NCBI RefSeq assembly: GCF_022811925.1
Contig: NZ_CP065511.1
Coordinates: forward strand, 2,659,501 to 2,723,500
From: Cytobacillus oceanisediminis
Lineage (GTDB): Bacteria; Bacillota; Bacilli; Bacillales; Cytobacillaceae
DNA length: 64,000 nucleotides
Direction: 5' to 3'
How positions within the stretch are numbered: the first letter of the stretch is position 1; every line of letters begins with the position of its first letter. The notes under the pieces are model-generated. The model saw only the letters and a list, made by a program, of their open reading frames with translations, was not told the DNA's origin and did not search any database. Of this stretch, positions 54,307 to 64,000 are shown piece by piece. A program made the position numbers and the translations under genes.

Positions 54307-55959
54307 TTATTTCAATGTATTTGCTTTTTCGATGACTTCTTTAGCCTGTTCACGCAATCTGAATTTCTGAATTTTTCCAGAAGCTGTCATTGGATAATCC
54401 TTCGTAAACTCTATATAGCGAGGGATTTTATGGCGTGAAATTTTCCCTTTGCAGTATTCGCGAAGTCCGTCTGTTGTTAATTCAGTGCCTTCTTTTACGA
54501 TTATCCAGGCGACCACTTCCTCACCATAGACGGCATCTGGAACTCCAACCACCTGAACATCCAGGATCGCTGGATGCGTATAAAGAAATTCTTCAATTTC
54601 GCGGGGATATATATTCTCTCCTCCGCGAATGATCATATCCTTTAGTCTTCCAGTGATTTTACAGTATCCGTTCCCATCCATTACAGCGAGATCACCTGTA
54701 TGGAGCCAGCCTTCTTCATCTATGGCTTCTTTTGTAGCATCAGGATTTTTATAATAACCCTTCATGACATGATAGCCTCTTGTACACAATTCCCCTTGTT
54801 CCCCGGACGGTACTTCGTTATTGGTGCCTGGCTCCACAATTTTCACTTCCACATTGGGCAGTGCTCTTCCTACAGATTCCACTCTCAGTTCAATCGGATC
54901 ATCCGTCCTAGTCTGCGTAATGACTGGAGAGGATTCTGTTTGTCCATAAGCAATGGTTATTTCGCTGGCACCCATTTTTTCAATAACGTCTTTCATGACT
55001 TCAATAGGGCAATTTGATCCAGCCATTATGCCAGTACGGAGAGTCGATAGATCATACTTTGAGAAGTCAGGATCATTCAGCTCTGCGATAAACATTGTCG
55101 GCACCCCATGCAGGCCTGTACATTTCTCATCCTGGACCGTCTGCAGAACAGCTTTAGGACTGAACTCCTGCACCGGCACAATGGTTGCGCCGACGGATAT
55201 GCATGCCATCGTTCCCAGCACGCACCCGAAGCAATGGAAAAACGGAACAGGAATACATAAGCGGTCATCTTTTGTTAAACGCATGCAATTAGCAATATTA
55301 TAGCCATTGTTAACAATGTTGTTATGGGTTAGCATAACCCCTTTAGGAAAGCCTGTCGTCCCAGATGTATATTGCATATTGATGGCATCGTCTGGGTCCA
55401 GGCTCTCCATACGCTCATTGAGTTCTGCGTCTGTGACTGCTTCGCCCATCCTGATAATATCTTCCCAGCTGTAAGTACCAGGAAAGCGTTTTTCTCCCAT
55501 CACGATAACATTTTTTAAAAAAGGAAGTCTTTTGCTTTTCAGCTGTCCTGGCTCAGAATCCTTAAGTTCCGGAACAATACTGTATAGCATTTCTATGTAG
55601 GAGGTTTCTCTGAACTTTTCCATCAGAACAATAGTTGTACTGTCAGATTGCTTTAATAGGTATTCAAGCTCAGCAGCTTGATAGTTTGTATTAACTGTTA
55701 CAAGGACAGCACCCATTTTGCCTGTTGAAAACTGGCATGTAAGCCATTCGGGCGTATTGGTTGACCATGCGGCAATATGCTCTCCTTTTTCAAGACCCAG
55801 CTTCATAAACCCTTTGGCAGCATGCCTGCAATATTCATTAAACTCCTTATAACTCATTCGGAGCCCGCGATCTGCGTAAACTACAGCTTCATGATTCGGG
55901 TGAAGGCAGGCTTTCTCCTCCAGGAGCTTCCCTACTGTTAGATTCATTAGTTCCGTCAT
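54307..55959 (-). CDS. yngI: acyl-CoA synthetase YngI-like (AMP-binding)
   Basis: The 550-residue enzyme activates a carboxylic acid with ATP and CoA. The ANL motifs are complete: MQYTSGTTGFPKGVMLTHNN (P-loop), IAYGQTESSPV, WLHTGDLAVMDGNGYCKITG, RGGENIYPREIEEFL and the Lys in TASGKIQKFRLRE. It is close to B. subtilis YngI over its length. The acyl chain is not certain: medium-chain is likely. The start is ATG 55959 with AAGGAGG upstream; longer readings start in poor context. It is a single gene with its own terminator. Confidence 0.9.
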   Translation of the reverse strand: MTELMNLTVGKLLEEKACLHPNHEAVVYADRGLRMSYKEFNEYCRHAAKGFMKLGLEKGEHIAAWSTNTPEWLTCQFSTGKMGAVLVTVNTNYQAAELEYLLKQSDSTTIVLMEKFRETSYIEMLYSIVPELKDSEPGQLKSKRLPFLKNVIVMGEKRFPGTYSWEDIIRMGEAVTDAELNERMESLDPDDAINMQYTSGTTGFPKGVMLTHNNIVNNGYNIANCMRLTKDDRLCIPVPFFHCFGCVLGTMACISVGATIVPVQEFSPKAVLQTVQDEKCTGLHGVPTMFIAELNDPDFSKYDLSTLRTGIMAGSNCPIEVMKDVIEKMGASEITIAYGQTESSPVITQTRTDDPIELRVESVGRALPNVEVKIVEPGTNNEVPSGEQGELCTRGYHVMKGYYKNPDATKEAIDEEGWLHTGDLAVMDGNGYCKITGRLKDMIIRGGENIYPREIEEFLYTHPAILDVQVVGVPDAVYGEEVVAWIIVKEGTELTTDGLREYCKGKISRHKIPRYIEFTKDYPMTASGKIQKFRLREQAKEVIEKANTLK

Positions 55960-56219
55960 CCAGAAATCCTCCTTGGTATATGATGATTTAATCATTGTGT
56001 AAAGAGTTCTCTAAGATGCTGATATAAAACGCTTTCATTTTATGTTATCATACATTGCCGAATATTCAATATTTTCATATATTGATAACTTATAAATTTT
56101 TCTGGCTCAATTTTCATAACTCTAGATTTATCAAATTTGTATTCCTTTATAATAAAAAACTGCCCCTTAATATAGGAGCAGCTTCCTTATGTTCAAACTA
56201 AAATTTTTTCCTTCTCCCT

Positions 56220-57014
56220 TTAAAAATAATCAGCTTCAAATAGGGTTATTTCTTTTTCAAGGCCGGGCGAGAACTGAACAGCAAAGGGCTTCTCCCCCCT
56301 TTTTTTCAGGACTTCCATAGCCCTTCCTTCATCCTGCAATGGCTGGCAAAAGGTGATTTTTACTGATCCAATTCCAATGGATGCTCTCTTCTCTTTTCCA
56401 TCGCTGCTGATGTAAACATCAGCCATGGAAATCGGCATCATCGCCTTCCATAACTCAGCAGACTTTTCACAGTCATTGGAGGCTATAAATATTTCTTCAA
56501 TTTTTTTATTTTCAAAGTTTTCATCAATAAAGCCAAGACGTCTCAGTTCTTCAAATCTTCTATCATCTTCCACACCCCAGTCAATAAAGAAAGGATATTT
56601 ATAATTGGGGTTTTCTTTGAAAAACAGCATCTTCCATGATAGCATGCTTCCATCCTGCCTCTTTCTGCTTCCTTCAAAAATTGGATGGGTCTCAAAGCCC
56701 TTCCTCTTTAATTCAATCTTTAGGTCTTCAATTTTACTGGTTCGGAAGCAAAGCTGTCCGATGCCTTCCCCTAACGGGAGTTCATCTGTCAGCTGTTTAA
56801 TGAGCGGGTTTTCAGCAGCAGCGGCAATATGATTTATTTCAATTGATAAAAATTCAATGTATGACTGCCCGATATATAAAAGGCTGTTATATGTCCCCCA
56901 GTTTTCATGGCTTCCTCCCAATACTGCTTTATAACCCGCATTCCTCCATTTTGCCACTGCTTCAGATGGATCAGCTTTAATAAAGTGGACGAGATGGTCT
57001 AGTGCCAGATTCAT
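56220..57014 (-). CDS. VOC-family protein with glyoxalase-like domain
   Basis: The 264-residue protein starts with LALDHLVHFIKADPSEAVAK, the opening of a glyoxalase-like (PF13468-type) VOC fold, with HENWGTYNSLLYIGQSYIEF next. A second, less clear VOC-like half occupies residues 140-264. Possible metal ligands are the early His10 and the Glu of YIEFLS, but the set is incomplete. Function is unknown; relatives are often called glyoxalase/bleomycin-resistance-like. It is a single gene. Confidence 0.75.
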   Translation of the reverse strand: MNLALDHLVHFIKADPSEAVAKWRNAGYKAVLGGSHENWGTYNSLLYIGQSYIEFLSIEINHIAAAAENPLIKQLTDELPLGEGIGQLCFRTSKIEDLKIELKRKGFETHPIFEGSRKRQDGSMLSWKMLFFKENPNYKYPFFIDWGVEDDRRFEELRRLGFIDENFENKKIEEIFIASNDCEKSAELWKAMMPISMADVYISSDGKEKRASIGIGSVKITFCQPLQDEGRAMEVLKKRGEKPFAVQFSPGLEKEITLFEADYF

Positions 57015-57223
57015 GAGCGGCTCCCTCCTTTATACAATCTATTTATATAAATCTTACCCGCGGTTTGTATTCGAGTCCACTATCAGCTGCTGAAATGCGC
57101 CAACCAAAAATGTCATCATAATGAAATAAATCTTTTCTATATAAAGGGTTCACAAAAACTTAAAAAACCTTTACAATAATTAAAAATAGAATATTCAATC
57201 CATTTAACCAGGAGGTATGCATA

Positions 57224-57355
57224 ATGAAAATTATGAGTAATGAACAGCTGGTCGTCTCGTATCGTGATGCATTGAAGTCAGGGTCTGAAAAGGAATGGAT
57301 TAGGATATTAAAGACGGAGATTCAAAAACGGGGATTGAAGCCGTTTAAAGAGTAA
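57224..57355 (+). CDS. Sda-like sporulation kinase inhibitor
   Basis: A 43-residue protein whose MSNEQLVVSYRDALKSGSEK then EWIRILKTEIQKRGL pattern fits the helical hairpin of Sda, which binds KinA and blocks sporulation after DNA damage. The two helices have the spacing of Sda, but the sequence is divergent from the B. subtilis protein. The ATG follows AGGAGG. A strong terminator follows. It may be a paralogue with another kinase as target. Confidence 0.55.
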   Translation: MKIMSNEQLVVSYRDALKSGSEKEWIRILKTEIQKRGLKPFKE

Positions 57356-57400
57356 GTTTCAACTTAACTTTAATTTGCCAAATACTTAGTGGGTATGTAG

Positions 57401-57427
57401 AGCGGGAGCTATTCCCGCTTTTTTTTA
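57401..57427. terminator. terminator of the sda-like gene
   Basis: Perfect 7-bp GC-rich stem (57401-57407 with 57413-57419), 5-base loop, then eight T. Confidence 0.85.
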
Positions 57428-57559
57428 ATATTTTCGCACGGATTTTGGCAGTTTATTTGCTTTTTTAATATTTTCATATTCTTGTTCACTTAGAACCCCT
57501 AATCTCTTTAACACTGTACTATATTGGAGTATCTTCATTTGTCTTCTTCTCAAGCTCAT
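57425..57559 (-). CDS. small SHOCT-like protein
   Basis: A 44-residue basic protein: MSLRRRQMKILQYSTVLKRL then GVLSEQEYENIKKANKLP. The second part fits the short SHOCT helix pattern (leucine, then L-s-e-x-E-y/f). Start is uncertain: ATG 57559 abuts AGGTG, and a TTG two codons later is better spaced. Weak evidence overall, but the frame ends neatly before the sda-like terminator. Confidence 0.45.
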   Translation of the reverse strand: MSLRRRQMKILQYSTVLKRLGVLSEQEYENIKKANKLPKSVRKY

Positions 57560-57630
57560 CACCTGCTTTTTAATATAATATGCATAACAAGTACAATGTT
57601 TCCTTAATGCAAATAATTTTCGATAAAGAA

Positions 57631-57670
57631 AATAATAAAACCAGAGCGGATTCCGCTCTGGTTTTATTAT
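57631..57670 (-). terminator. terminator of odhAB
   Basis: Perfect stem of about 19 bp (57632-57650 with 57652-57670, the innermost bases forming the loop) just after odhB; a T-rich arm exits on the minus strand. Confidence 0.9.
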
Positions 57671-57674
57671 GTTA

Positions 57675-58928
57675 TTATGCTTCAAAAAGAAGGCTTTCTG
57701 GATCTTCAATCAGTTCCTTGACGCGTTTCAGGAATGTTACAGCTTCTTTTCCATCAACAATACGGTGGTCATAGGAGAGTGCGATATACATCATTGGACG
57801 GTTTTCCATTCTTTCAGCATCAATTGCAACCGGGCGCAATTGAATGGAATGCATTCCAAGAATACCAACCTGTGGTCCGTTCAAGATTGGCGTAGACATC
57901 ATGGAGCCAAATACACCGCCATTTGTGATAGTGAAGCTTCCACCCTGCAGGTCTGATAAGGCAAGTTTGTTGTCTCTGGCCTTAATTGCAAGGTCCATGA
58001 TATCCTTTTCGATTTCTGCAAAGTTTTTGCGGTCTGCATCACGTACAACCGGAACTACAAGACCTTCAGGTGCTGACACGGCAATACCTATGTCATAGAA
58101 TTTTTTAAGGACAATTTCATTGCCTTGAATTTCAGCATTTAAATAAGGATTTTTCTTAAGGGCTGCAACTACCGCTTTTGTGAAAAATGACATGAAACCA
58201 AGTTTAACATCATTCTCTTCGAAGAATTTATCTTTGCGCTTCTTGCGAAGGTTCATCACATTTGTCATGTCCACTTCATTGAATGTAGTCAGCATCGCTG
58301 CAGTTTGCTGAACTTCTACAAGGCGGTTTGCAATTGTCTGTCGGCGGCGGGACATTTTGATTCGTTCCACTTCTTTTCCGCCGGCCTGCTGTTCTGCAGG
58401 TTTTGAAGCTGCTGCCGGTTTTTGCGGCTGAGCTTGCTGTTTTGCTTGATTTGGATTGAAGGACTCAACATCCTGGGTTCTGATTCTGCCCAGTGGATCA
58501 GCAGTCGGCACCTGGCTTAGGTCAATCCCTTTTTCTCTTGCCAGCTTGCGTGCTGCCGGAGAAGCGATCGGACGCTGTCCGCCAGCTTTTTCTTCAGCAG
58601 CTGGCTGTGCGGGCTGATCCTCTGCTTTAGGCTGTTCAGCTTTAGGCGCCTCAGGCTTTTCTTCCGCTTTTTCTGGAGCAGGCGCAGCTTGTCCGCTTTC
58701 ATTAACGATAGCAATGGTTTCACCTACATTAACCGTGTCGCCTTCCTGGGCTTTGATTTCCTGTAAAACACCGCTATGTTCAGAGATTATTTCAACATTT
58801 ACCTTATCAGTTTCAAGTTCTACAACATAGTCACCCTTATTTACAGTGTCACCAGGCTGTTTTAGCCACTGTGCCACCGTACCTTCTGTAATGGATTCCG
58901 CCAATTCTGGAACTATGATTTCTGCCAC
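57675..58928 (-). CDS. odhB: 2-oxoglutarate dehydrogenase E2, dihydrolipoyl succinyltransferase
   Basis: The 417-residue E2 has a lipoyl domain with the lipoyl-lysine Lys42 (ETDKVNVEI), a Pro/Ala/Glu linker, an E1/E3-binding domain ([19 protein letters not shown]) and a catalytic acyltransferase domain ending in [13 protein letters not shown] with the His and Asp of the active site. The start is GTG at 58928, 8 bases after AAGGAGG; this gives [12 protein letters not shown] as in B. subtilis. It moves the succinyl group to CoA in the TCA cycle. It follows odhA with 104 bp between. Confidence 0.94.
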   Translation of the reverse strand: MAEIIVPELAESITEGTVAQWLKQPGDTVNKGDYVVELETDKVNVEIISEHSGVLQEIKAQEGDTVNVGETIAIVNESGQAAPAPEKAEEKPEAPKAEQPKAEDQPAQPAAEEKAGGQRPIASPAARKLAREKGIDLSQVPTADPLGRIRTQDVESFNPNQAKQQAQPQKPAAASKPAEQQAGGKEVERIKMSRRRQTIANRLVEVQQTAAMLTTFNEVDMTNVMNLRKKRKDKFFEENDVKLGFMSFFTKAVVAALKKNPYLNAEIQGNEIVLKKFYDIGIAVSAPEGLVVPVVRDADRKNFAEIEKDIMDLAIKARDNKLALSDLQGGSFTITNGGVFGSMMSTPILNGPQVGILGMHSIQLRPVAIDAERMENRPMMYIALSYDHRIVDGKEAVTFLKRVKELIEDPESLLFEA

Positions 58929-58969
58929 CTTAATTTCCTCCTTCATGCTTGCGTGTTAAAGTGAAACTT

Positions 58970-58999
58970 CAATCAGTGGGGGATTTTTCCCACTGATTG
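58970..58999 (-). other. hairpin in the odhA-odhB spacer
   Basis: Perfect 11-bp stem (58970-58980 with 58989-58999) lying between odhA and odhB with no T run after it on the minus strand. It may act as an RNA processing or stabilising element; it does not look like a terminator. Confidence 0.6.
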
Positions 59000-59032
59000 T
59001 TAGTTGAACCAATCGGGCCTATACGGGGAGTT

Positions 59033-61870
59033 TTACTGCCCGTTAGACTGCGATAGGGTTTCATCTATTATGCGTGCTTGTTCTTTCTTATGAACAGTCG
59101 GGTCACCTTCAGCAGGGCTTGAACGTCGTCTTCTTCCAATATAGGTGACGTCTATATCACTTCCGGCAATTTCTTTCAGTCTAGGTTCAACGAAATTCCA
59201 TGCACCCATATTTTTTGGTTCTTCCTGAATCCAGACGATTTCTTCCACATTCGGATAGCGCGTTAAAATTTCTTTAATTTGATCCATTGGGAACGGATAG
59301 ATTTCTTCCACACGTAAAATATGGAACCAATCCTGATCCTGGTAGTTTTTCAGGTTTTCGGATAAATCAATTGTGATTTTACCTGTTCCAAGAATGATGC
59401 GTTTAACTTTTTCGTGATTTTGACCAAGGCCAGGCTGTTCCATAACAGACTTGAATTCTCCTTCGCTCAATTCCAGTCCATTTGAAGCGACATTCGGATT
59501 GCGCAGCAGACTCTTAGGAGACATGATCACTAACGGGCGAACTTCCTCTTTTCCGAGAATGGCAGCCTGTCTTCTTAAGATATGGAAGTACTGTGCTGAA
59601 GAAGAAAGATTGGCAACTGTCCAGTTGTTTTCTGCTGCAAGAGTCAGGAATCTTTCCAGGCGTGCACTTGAATGTTCAGGTCCCTGTCCTTCATAGCCAT
59701 GTGGAAGAAGCATGACAAGACCTGATTTTTGGCCCCATTTCGCACGGCCAGCAGCAATAAACTGATCAAACATTACCTGTGCCGCATTGGCAAAATCACC
59801 ATACTGAGCTTCCCATAGAACAAGTGTTTCCGGAGCGAATACATTATATCCATATTCAAAGCCTACGACAGCAGCTTCAGATAATGGGCTATTATGCACA
59901 GCGAAAGATGCCTTGGCAGTTGAAAGCTTGTGCAAAGGTGAATACGCTTTTCCAGTTGTATGATCGTGCAGAACAACGTTTCTTTGTGCAAATGTACCTC
60001 TCTCGGAATCCTGGCCAGTCAGTCTGACAGGGGTACCATCAGATAAAATGGTTGCAAAAGCCAGTGTTTCGGCAAGTCCCCAATCAATCTTGCCGTCTCC
60101 TTCAAGCGCTTCCAATCTGCGCTGTAAAATTTTGCCGAGTTTATCAAACACTTTGAAATCCTCTGGCCATTTTAATAATTCTTCGTTAATTTGCTTTAAT
60201 TTATCGACAGACACAGCTGTTTTAATTTTTGGCAGACCCTTTTCGACTGTTTCAGGTGGATTGGTTAACTCCGCCTCTTTCTTTTCATTTGGCACTTTTT
60301 CATAGGCAGCCTTCATTTTTTCCAGTACTTCATGATGAATGCCTTCTGCTTCCTCTTTGGAAATGATCTTTTCATTTAGAAGCTTATCAGCATACAGCGC
60401 TTTCACGGTTGGTCGCTTGCGAATAATGTTATACATAAGAGGATTAGTCGTCATAGGCTCGTCCATCTCGTTGTGCCCAAATCTGCGGTATCCGATTAAG
60501 TCGATAAGGAAATCTTTTTGGAATTTAGCACGATATTCACAAGCAATTCTTGCCGCTGCGACTACTGCTTCAGGTTCATCTGCATTCACATGAAGAATTG
60601 GCATTTCATACCCTTTGGCAAGATCACTTGCATATCTGGTAGAACGTGAATCATGTGATTCTGTTGTGAAACCAATTGTGTTATTGGCAATGATATGGAT
60701 TGAACCGCCCGTATTATAGCCAGTCAGCTGCCCTAGGTTCAGTGTTTCTGCTACAATTCCCTGTCCTGGGAATGCTGCGTCTCCATGAATGATAATGGCT
60801 AAAGCAGCTTTTGGATCTACTTCAGGATAACCGGCCTTTGTTCTATTATCCTGTGAAGCTCTGGTGTAGCCCTCAACCAGTGAACCTACAAATTCAAGAT
60901 GGCTCGGATTGTTTGCTAATGTCAGTCTGGCTATGGTCGTATTCTCATCTTTGATCTGTTTATCAAGACCAAGGTGATATTTAACGTCGCCTGTCCAGCC
61001 ATAATTAATTCCGATAGATCCTTCGGAAGGAACCAATTCTTTATTTGGCGCATGCTGGAATTCCGCGAAGATCATTTCATACGGCTTTCCAAGCACATGT
61101 GCAAGAACATTTAACCTTCCGCGGTGGGCCATGCCGATATTAATCGTTTTGGCTCCATCAGAAACGGATTCAGAAACAATTTCATCCAGTAAAGGAACCA
61201 TTGTATCAAGACCCTCAATTGAGAATCTTTTCTGTCCAACGAATGTTTTATGAAGGAACTTTTCAAATTCCTCAACTTCAGTCAGTCTTCTTAAAACTTT
61301 CAGTTTTTCCGCCTTCTGCATTGACAGTTTGTGGCTGTTGGCCCCTATTTTACGGCGAAGCCAGTCTTTTTCGTTTTCATCAAATATATGCTGGAATTCA
61401 AACGCAATTGGTCCCATATAAGCGCTTTTCAGGAATTCAATTGCTTCAAGTCCGTTGCGTAATGGATATGTGGCGTCTTTAGTAATGACCCCAGCAGGAA
61501 TCTCTTTTAAATCATTTTCAGTTAAGCCATATTTGCTCAGTTCGAATAATGCACTTTCAGATTTATTGTTACCCAGCGGATAAATATCTGCAGCCAAGTG
61601 GCCATATGTGCGGATATTATCAGCAAGGCGAATTGCAGCAAGTGTTTTTTCAAGCTGTCCGGCATTCATTGGCTGATTTGCTGATGAAGCCATTTGCGGA
61701 GTTCCTTCACTCGCTAGAGGGGAACCATTTCTTTCAAAGTAGTCTTTCATTTCAGGATCGATAGAAGATGGATCCTCTAAGTATCTTTCATATAGTTCAA
61801 TAACGTAGCCAAGGTTGGGGCCATGAAATCCTTGTTCAAAAGGTCCCTCACCATTCGATGGCTTTTTCAT
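59033..61870 (-). CDS. odhA: 2-oxoglutarate dehydrogenase E1
   Basis: The 945-residue thiamin diphosphate enzyme decarboxylates 2-oxoglutarate. Marks are [38 protein letters not shown] (ThDP-binding GDA), [18 protein letters not shown] and [19 protein letters not shown] in the C-terminal half. Length matches B. subtilis OdhA. Its ATG follows GGAGG. It is the first gene of odhAB; a promoter and a cre-like site lie upstream. Confidence 0.95.
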   Translation of the reverse strand: MKKPSNGEGPFEQGFHGPNLGYVIELYERYLEDPSSIDPEMKDYFERNGSPLASEGTPQMASSANQPMNAGQLEKTLAAIRLADNIRTYGHLAADIYPLGNNKSESALFELSKYGLTENDLKEIPAGVITKDATYPLRNGLEAIEFLKSAYMGPIAFEFQHIFDENEKDWLRRKIGANSHKLSMQKAEKLKVLRRLTEVEEFEKFLHKTFVGQKRFSIEGLDTMVPLLDEIVSESVSDGAKTINIGMAHRGRLNVLAHVLGKPYEMIFAEFQHAPNKELVPSEGSIGINYGWTGDVKYHLGLDKQIKDENTTIARLTLANNPSHLEFVGSLVEGYTRASQDNRTKAGYPEVDPKAALAIIIHGDAAFPGQGIVAETLNLGQLTGYNTGGSIHIIANNTIGFTTESHDSRSTRYASDLAKGYEMPILHVNADEPEAVVAAARIACEYRAKFQKDFLIDLIGYRRFGHNEMDEPMTTNPLMYNIIRKRPTVKALYADKLLNEKIISKEEAEGIHHEVLEKMKAAYEKVPNEKKEAELTNPPETVEKGLPKIKTAVSVDKLKQINEELLKWPEDFKVFDKLGKILQRRLEALEGDGKIDWGLAETLAFATILSDGTPVRLTGQDSERGTFAQRNVVLHDHTTGKAYSPLHKLSTAKASFAVHNSPLSEAAVVGFEYGYNVFAPETLVLWEAQYGDFANAAQVMFDQFIAAGRAKWGQKSGLVMLLPHGYEGQGPEHSSARLERFLTLAAENNWTVANLSSSAQYFHILRRQAAILGKEEVRPLVIMSPKSLLRNPNVASNGLELSEGEFKSVMEQPGLGQNHEKVKRIILGTGKITIDLSENLKNYQDQDWFHILRVEEIYPFPMDQIKEILTRYPNVEEIVWIQEEPKNMGAWNFVEPRLKEIAGSDIDVTYIGRRRRSSPAEGDPTVHKKEQARIIDETLSQSNGQ

Positions 61871-61997
61871 GGAAAATTACCTCCATAACTGTTTTTAAGT
61901 AAATAATTCAAATTCATTTTTCTCCCCTGAAAATACAATACCCATCTATAAGTTGCATTAACGTTTTATTTTTACGAATAATAATATTTTTCAGAGG

Positions 61998-62045
61998 ATA
62001 AAACGTTTCCACAGTTATTCTAACACGGAAAATCTAGTTGTACAA
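61998..62045 (-). promoter_or_regulatory. promoter and cre-like site of odhAB
   Basis: On the minus strand TTGTAC (62045-62040), 17 bases, TAGAAT (62022-62017) form a good sigma-A promoter. TGGAAACGTTTTAT (62011-61998), a cre-like sequence with two or three departures, overlaps the start region. The rest of the 333-bp gap (61871-62203) is AT-rich and holds no gene. Confidence 0.5.
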
Positions 62046-62203
62046 AGATAAAAACATGAATATAGTGGAAAACTATTAAAAATTTTTTTAGTAATTACTT
62101 ATTCTAATAAAATGTTTTGTTAAATGTTAAACAATTATAAATAAGAAATAACTGGGTGGTTTTTATAAGAGGCAAAAATAAAAAGCCGAAGTGCTGTTCG
62201 GCT

Positions 62204-62443
62204 TTAAAAAGTCTCAACTAAGTTAATATAGATTTGTTTGACTGCATTCGAATTTTTTCTGTTTTCTTTTAGGGAAGATTCAATTGCTTCTCTCGTTTCC
62301 ACAGGAAAATCAAAATGGCCGCAAGTTGTACATTTTTCGAACATGGAACCAGAAACATTTACTTCAATGCCATCCATGGTCTGGAATACAGCTGGTCCTT
62401 CGGATTCCGCAAACCGGTGGCGGCAGTGGCTATGTTCTCGCAT
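62204..62443 (-). CDS. small hypothetical protein with a Cys/His cluster
   Basis: A 79-residue protein with CRHRFAESEG near the start and KCTTCGHFDFPVETREAI in the middle. The three Cys and several His may bind zinc, but this is not a standard ribbon. The C-terminus is helical and basic. ATG 62443 follows GGAGGG. It is convergent with nothing and divergent from sspH. Not recognised. Confidence 0.6.
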   Translation of the reverse strand: MREHSHCRHRFAESEGPAVFQTMDGIEVNVSGSMFEKCTTCGHFDFPVETREAIESSLKENRKNSNAVKQIYINLVETF

Positions 62444-62606
62444 ATTAGCTTCCCTCCAAGAGAAATTTCATTTGCCTTTATTATAAAACAAATATTCTGA
62501 ACTTTAAAGCGATCCACTTCTAACATTTTATGCCAAGATTTTTCCAAAGAATAATTTGTGTAATTTTAAGGCACATTAAAATTATTCAAATTCAGGAGGT
62601 TTTTCC

Positions 62607-62786
62607 ATGAATATTGGCAGAGCAAAAGAGATTGCTGAGTCTGCTGAAATGTACAGTGTTACTTTCAATGGCATCCCGATCATCATTCAGCATGTAGATG
62701 AGCAGACTAAGACAGCACGTATATACACAAAAGCAGATTCTGAAAAAGAAATGGATGTGCCGGTTAACGATTTGATTGAAGAATGA
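62607..62786 (+). CDS. sspH: H-type small acid-soluble spore protein
   Basis: A 59-residue protein with MNIGRAKEIAESAEMYSVTF, then NGIPIIIQHVDEQTKTARIY and an acidic end. This is the SspH family found in the spore core of Bacillus. The ATG follows AGGAGG. It is monocistronic, with a terminator 11 bases after the stop. It should be made only in the forespore, from family knowledge. Confidence 0.9.
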   Translation: MNIGRAKEIAESAEMYSVTFNGIPIIIQHVDEQTKTARIYTKADSEKEMDVPVNDLIEE

Positions 62787-62797
62787 ATACTTTAAAG

Positions 62798-62829
62798 AAA
62801 CTTTCCAGAATGTGATGGAAAGTTTTTTT
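62798..62829 (+). terminator. terminator of sspH
   Basis: Perfect 10-bp stem (62798-62807 with 62816-62825), 8-base loop, long T run. Confidence 0.9.
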
Positions 62830-62985
62830 TTTCAAAATCCTCCTCATTCCCCCTTAAAAACGGACGCTTAGGGCAAAAGGACTCAAGACATCTGAGTGGA
62901 TATTTTTTATAACATAAAATATTCAAAAAAGTGTTGACGATTAGCGGTTTACTGTAGTAAAGTTTAGAGAAAATTTAATATTTGA

Positions 62986-63160
62986 TTTCTTATCCAGAGA
63001 GGTCGAGGGTAAGGCCCGACGACGCCTCAGCAACCAGCAATCATTTTTTTTGATTGAAAAGGTGCTAATTCCTGCAAGTTTCTTAAAAACTTGAAAGATA
63101 AGAAGAATGGCTGATCACATTAAAAAGTCTTCTTCTTATAGAAGGCTTTTTTTATTTTTT
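62986..63160 (+). promoter_or_regulatory. SAM-I riboswitch (S-box) with terminator, controlling metI
   Basis: The aptamer runs 62986-63106: P1 is TTTCTTATC with GATAAGAAG, and the conserved CAGAGAGGTCGAGGG and CGACGCCTCAGCAACC are present. The terminator is 63122-63132 with 63141-63151 followed by T residues. The P1 right strand GATAAGAAGAA (63097-63107) can also pair with TTCTTCTTAT (63130-63139), giving the antiterminator. So high SAM should stop transcription. A promoter with TTGACG at 62934-62939 and TAAAGT 18 bases later lies upstream. Confidence 0.92.
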
Positions 63161-63179
63161 CTAAGGAGTGGTTACAAGC

Positions 63180-64000
63180 ATGTATAAAATTGACACCAGA
63201 TTAGCGCAAATCGGAAACAGGAGTGAGTCAGCAACAGGTGCAGTCAATCCGCCTGTATATTTTTCCACGGCATATCGCCATGAAGGCATTGGCCAGTCAA
63301 CTGGCTTTGACTATAGCAGAACAGGCAATCCCACCCGCCAGCTGCTTGAAAAGGCAATCGCCGATCTGGAAGAAGGCGATCAAGGCTATGCCTGCAGTTC
63401 TGGAATGGCTGCAATTCTTACTATACTGTCTCTTTTTAAATCCGGAGATGAATGGATTGTATCCAAGGATTTATATGGCGGTACATATCGTCTGCTAGAA
63501 CAGGGCTTCAAGAAGTGGGGACTTCAGAGCAAATATGTAAATACCAGCAATCCCGAAGATGTTGAAAATTTAATCACGGAAAAGACCAAGGCAATATTTC
63601 TGGAGACTCCAACTAATCCTCTGATGGAACAGACTGACATTCAATTGATAGCAGACATTGCCCAAAAGCATAATATCCTCCTTATCGTTGATAACACGTT
63701 TTATACCCCTCTCCTTCAGCAGCCGTTAAAGCTTGGAGCTGATATTGTCATCCATAGTGCAACAAAGTATCTTGGCGGGCATAATGATGTCCTTGCAGGA
63801 TTAATTGTTGCAAAGGGCAAAGAGTTATGTGAGGCACTGGCTATGAACCACAATGCCGCAGGGGCTGTCCTTAGCCCTTTTGATTCATGGCTGTTGATCA
63901 GAGGCATGAAGACACTCTCTCTCCGCATGGAACGGCATGGAGAAAATGCGAAGGAATTAGCAGAATTTTTATCGGGCCACGATGCAGTAACCGATGTCCT
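63180..64000 (+). CDS. metI: MetI, cystathionine gamma-synthase/O-acetylhomoserine thiolyase (3' end missing)
   Basis: The first 273 codons of a PLP enzyme are present; the gene leaves the window on the right. Marks are AQIGNRSESATGAVNPPVY, STAYRHEGIGQSTGFDYSRT, GGTYRLLEQ and the PLP lysine in VIHSATKYLGGHND. It resembles B. subtilis MetI, which makes cystathionine from an activated homoserine. The ATG follows AAGGAG. A SAM riboswitch upstream shows its control by SAM, as in the metIC operon. Confidence 0.92.
   Translation, partial: MYKIDTRLAQIGNRSESATGAVNPPVYFSTAYRHEGIGQSTGFDYSRTGNPTRQLLEKAIADLEEGDQGYACSSGMAAILTILSLFKSGDEWIVSKDLYGGTYRLLEQGFKKWGLQSKYVNTSNPEDVENLITEKTKAIFLETPTNPLMEQTDIQLIADIAQKHNILLIVDNTFYTPLLQQPLKLGADIVIHSATKYLGGHNDVLAGLIVAKGKELCEALAMNHNAAGAVLSPFDSWLLIRGMKTLSLRMERHGENAKELAEFLSGHDAVTDV

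Overview
The window comes from a low-GC, endospore-forming member of the Bacillaceae, probably close to Cytobacillus/Mesobacillus (the Bacillus firmus group). This is inferred from the many Bacillus-type genes (yceD/E, yhfH, pepF, yozQ, yjcZ, sspH, ykpA, ykuS, nrnB, ykqA, yngI, odhAB, metI), AGGAGG-type ribosome binding sites, frequent TTG starts and spore genes. No rRNA, tRNA, phage or CRISPR array is visible. One insertion sequence is the only clear mobile DNA.

Layout. 1-10 kb: a partial LysM spore/cortex hydrolase, a TerD stress pair (yceD-yceE), a DEDDh exonuclease, an aldo/keto reductase, a lipoprotein, a coiled-coil protein, a LysM-3D wall protein with an exact WalR box, and an MHYT-PAS-PAS histidine kinase. 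10-17 kb: a 52-bp palindromic repeat array, yhfH, pepF and a run of small spore or cold-type genes, including an orphan SplA-like regulator and a YdjO-like gene whose best start is ATT; then YqjF, a sulfite-oxidase-like enzyme and YjcZ. 17-26 kb: a nucleoside transporter and dhaS, both with cre-like sites, a Sco protein, a penicillin acylase family enzyme, a MaoC pair and the ABC-F protein YkpA. 26.6-28.2 kb: an IS1182-family element with a frameshifted transposase that has duplicated the terminator of the neighbouring DD-carboxypeptidase gene. 28-39 kb: the carboxypeptidase, a Cys/Ser/Gly-tailed protein, nrnB, and a histidine-utilisation cluster hutU-hutI-hutG-yjiH-like preceded by an unusual AraC-type response regulator. 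39-50 kb: a cupredoxin, a LysM-CAP protein, pflB-pflA under an FNR-like box, a second and larger 52-bp palindromic array, NAD salvage (pncB-nadE), a DUF1906 protein and an MprF-type flippase-like protein. 50-64 kb: a mifM-like leader with yidC2, spore lipoprotein and small genes, ykqA, yngI, an Sda-like protein, odhA-odhB, sspH and a SAM-riboswitch-controlled metI that runs off the end.

How they fit together. The metabolism shown is that of a facultative, sporulating heterotroph: histidine degradation to glutamate feeds 2-oxoglutarate and the OdhAB step; PflBA serves anaerobic pyruvate cleavage; pncB-nadE recycle NAD; acyl-CoA ligase and MaoC genes suggest fatty-acid use. Carbon and redox signals are visible as cre-like, CodY-like and FNR-like sites.

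The most interesting items are (1) two unlinked arrays of a perfectly 52-bp-periodic palindromic repeat, TTCGGAC-N27-GTCCGAA; (2) a mifM-yidC2 membrane-insertion feedback module whose leader has no ATG/GTG/TTG start; (3) the IS that duplicated a 25-bp terminator palindrome; and (4) a hut cluster without hutH, hutP or hutM but with a YjiH-type permease and a Glu-for-Asp response regulator next to it.
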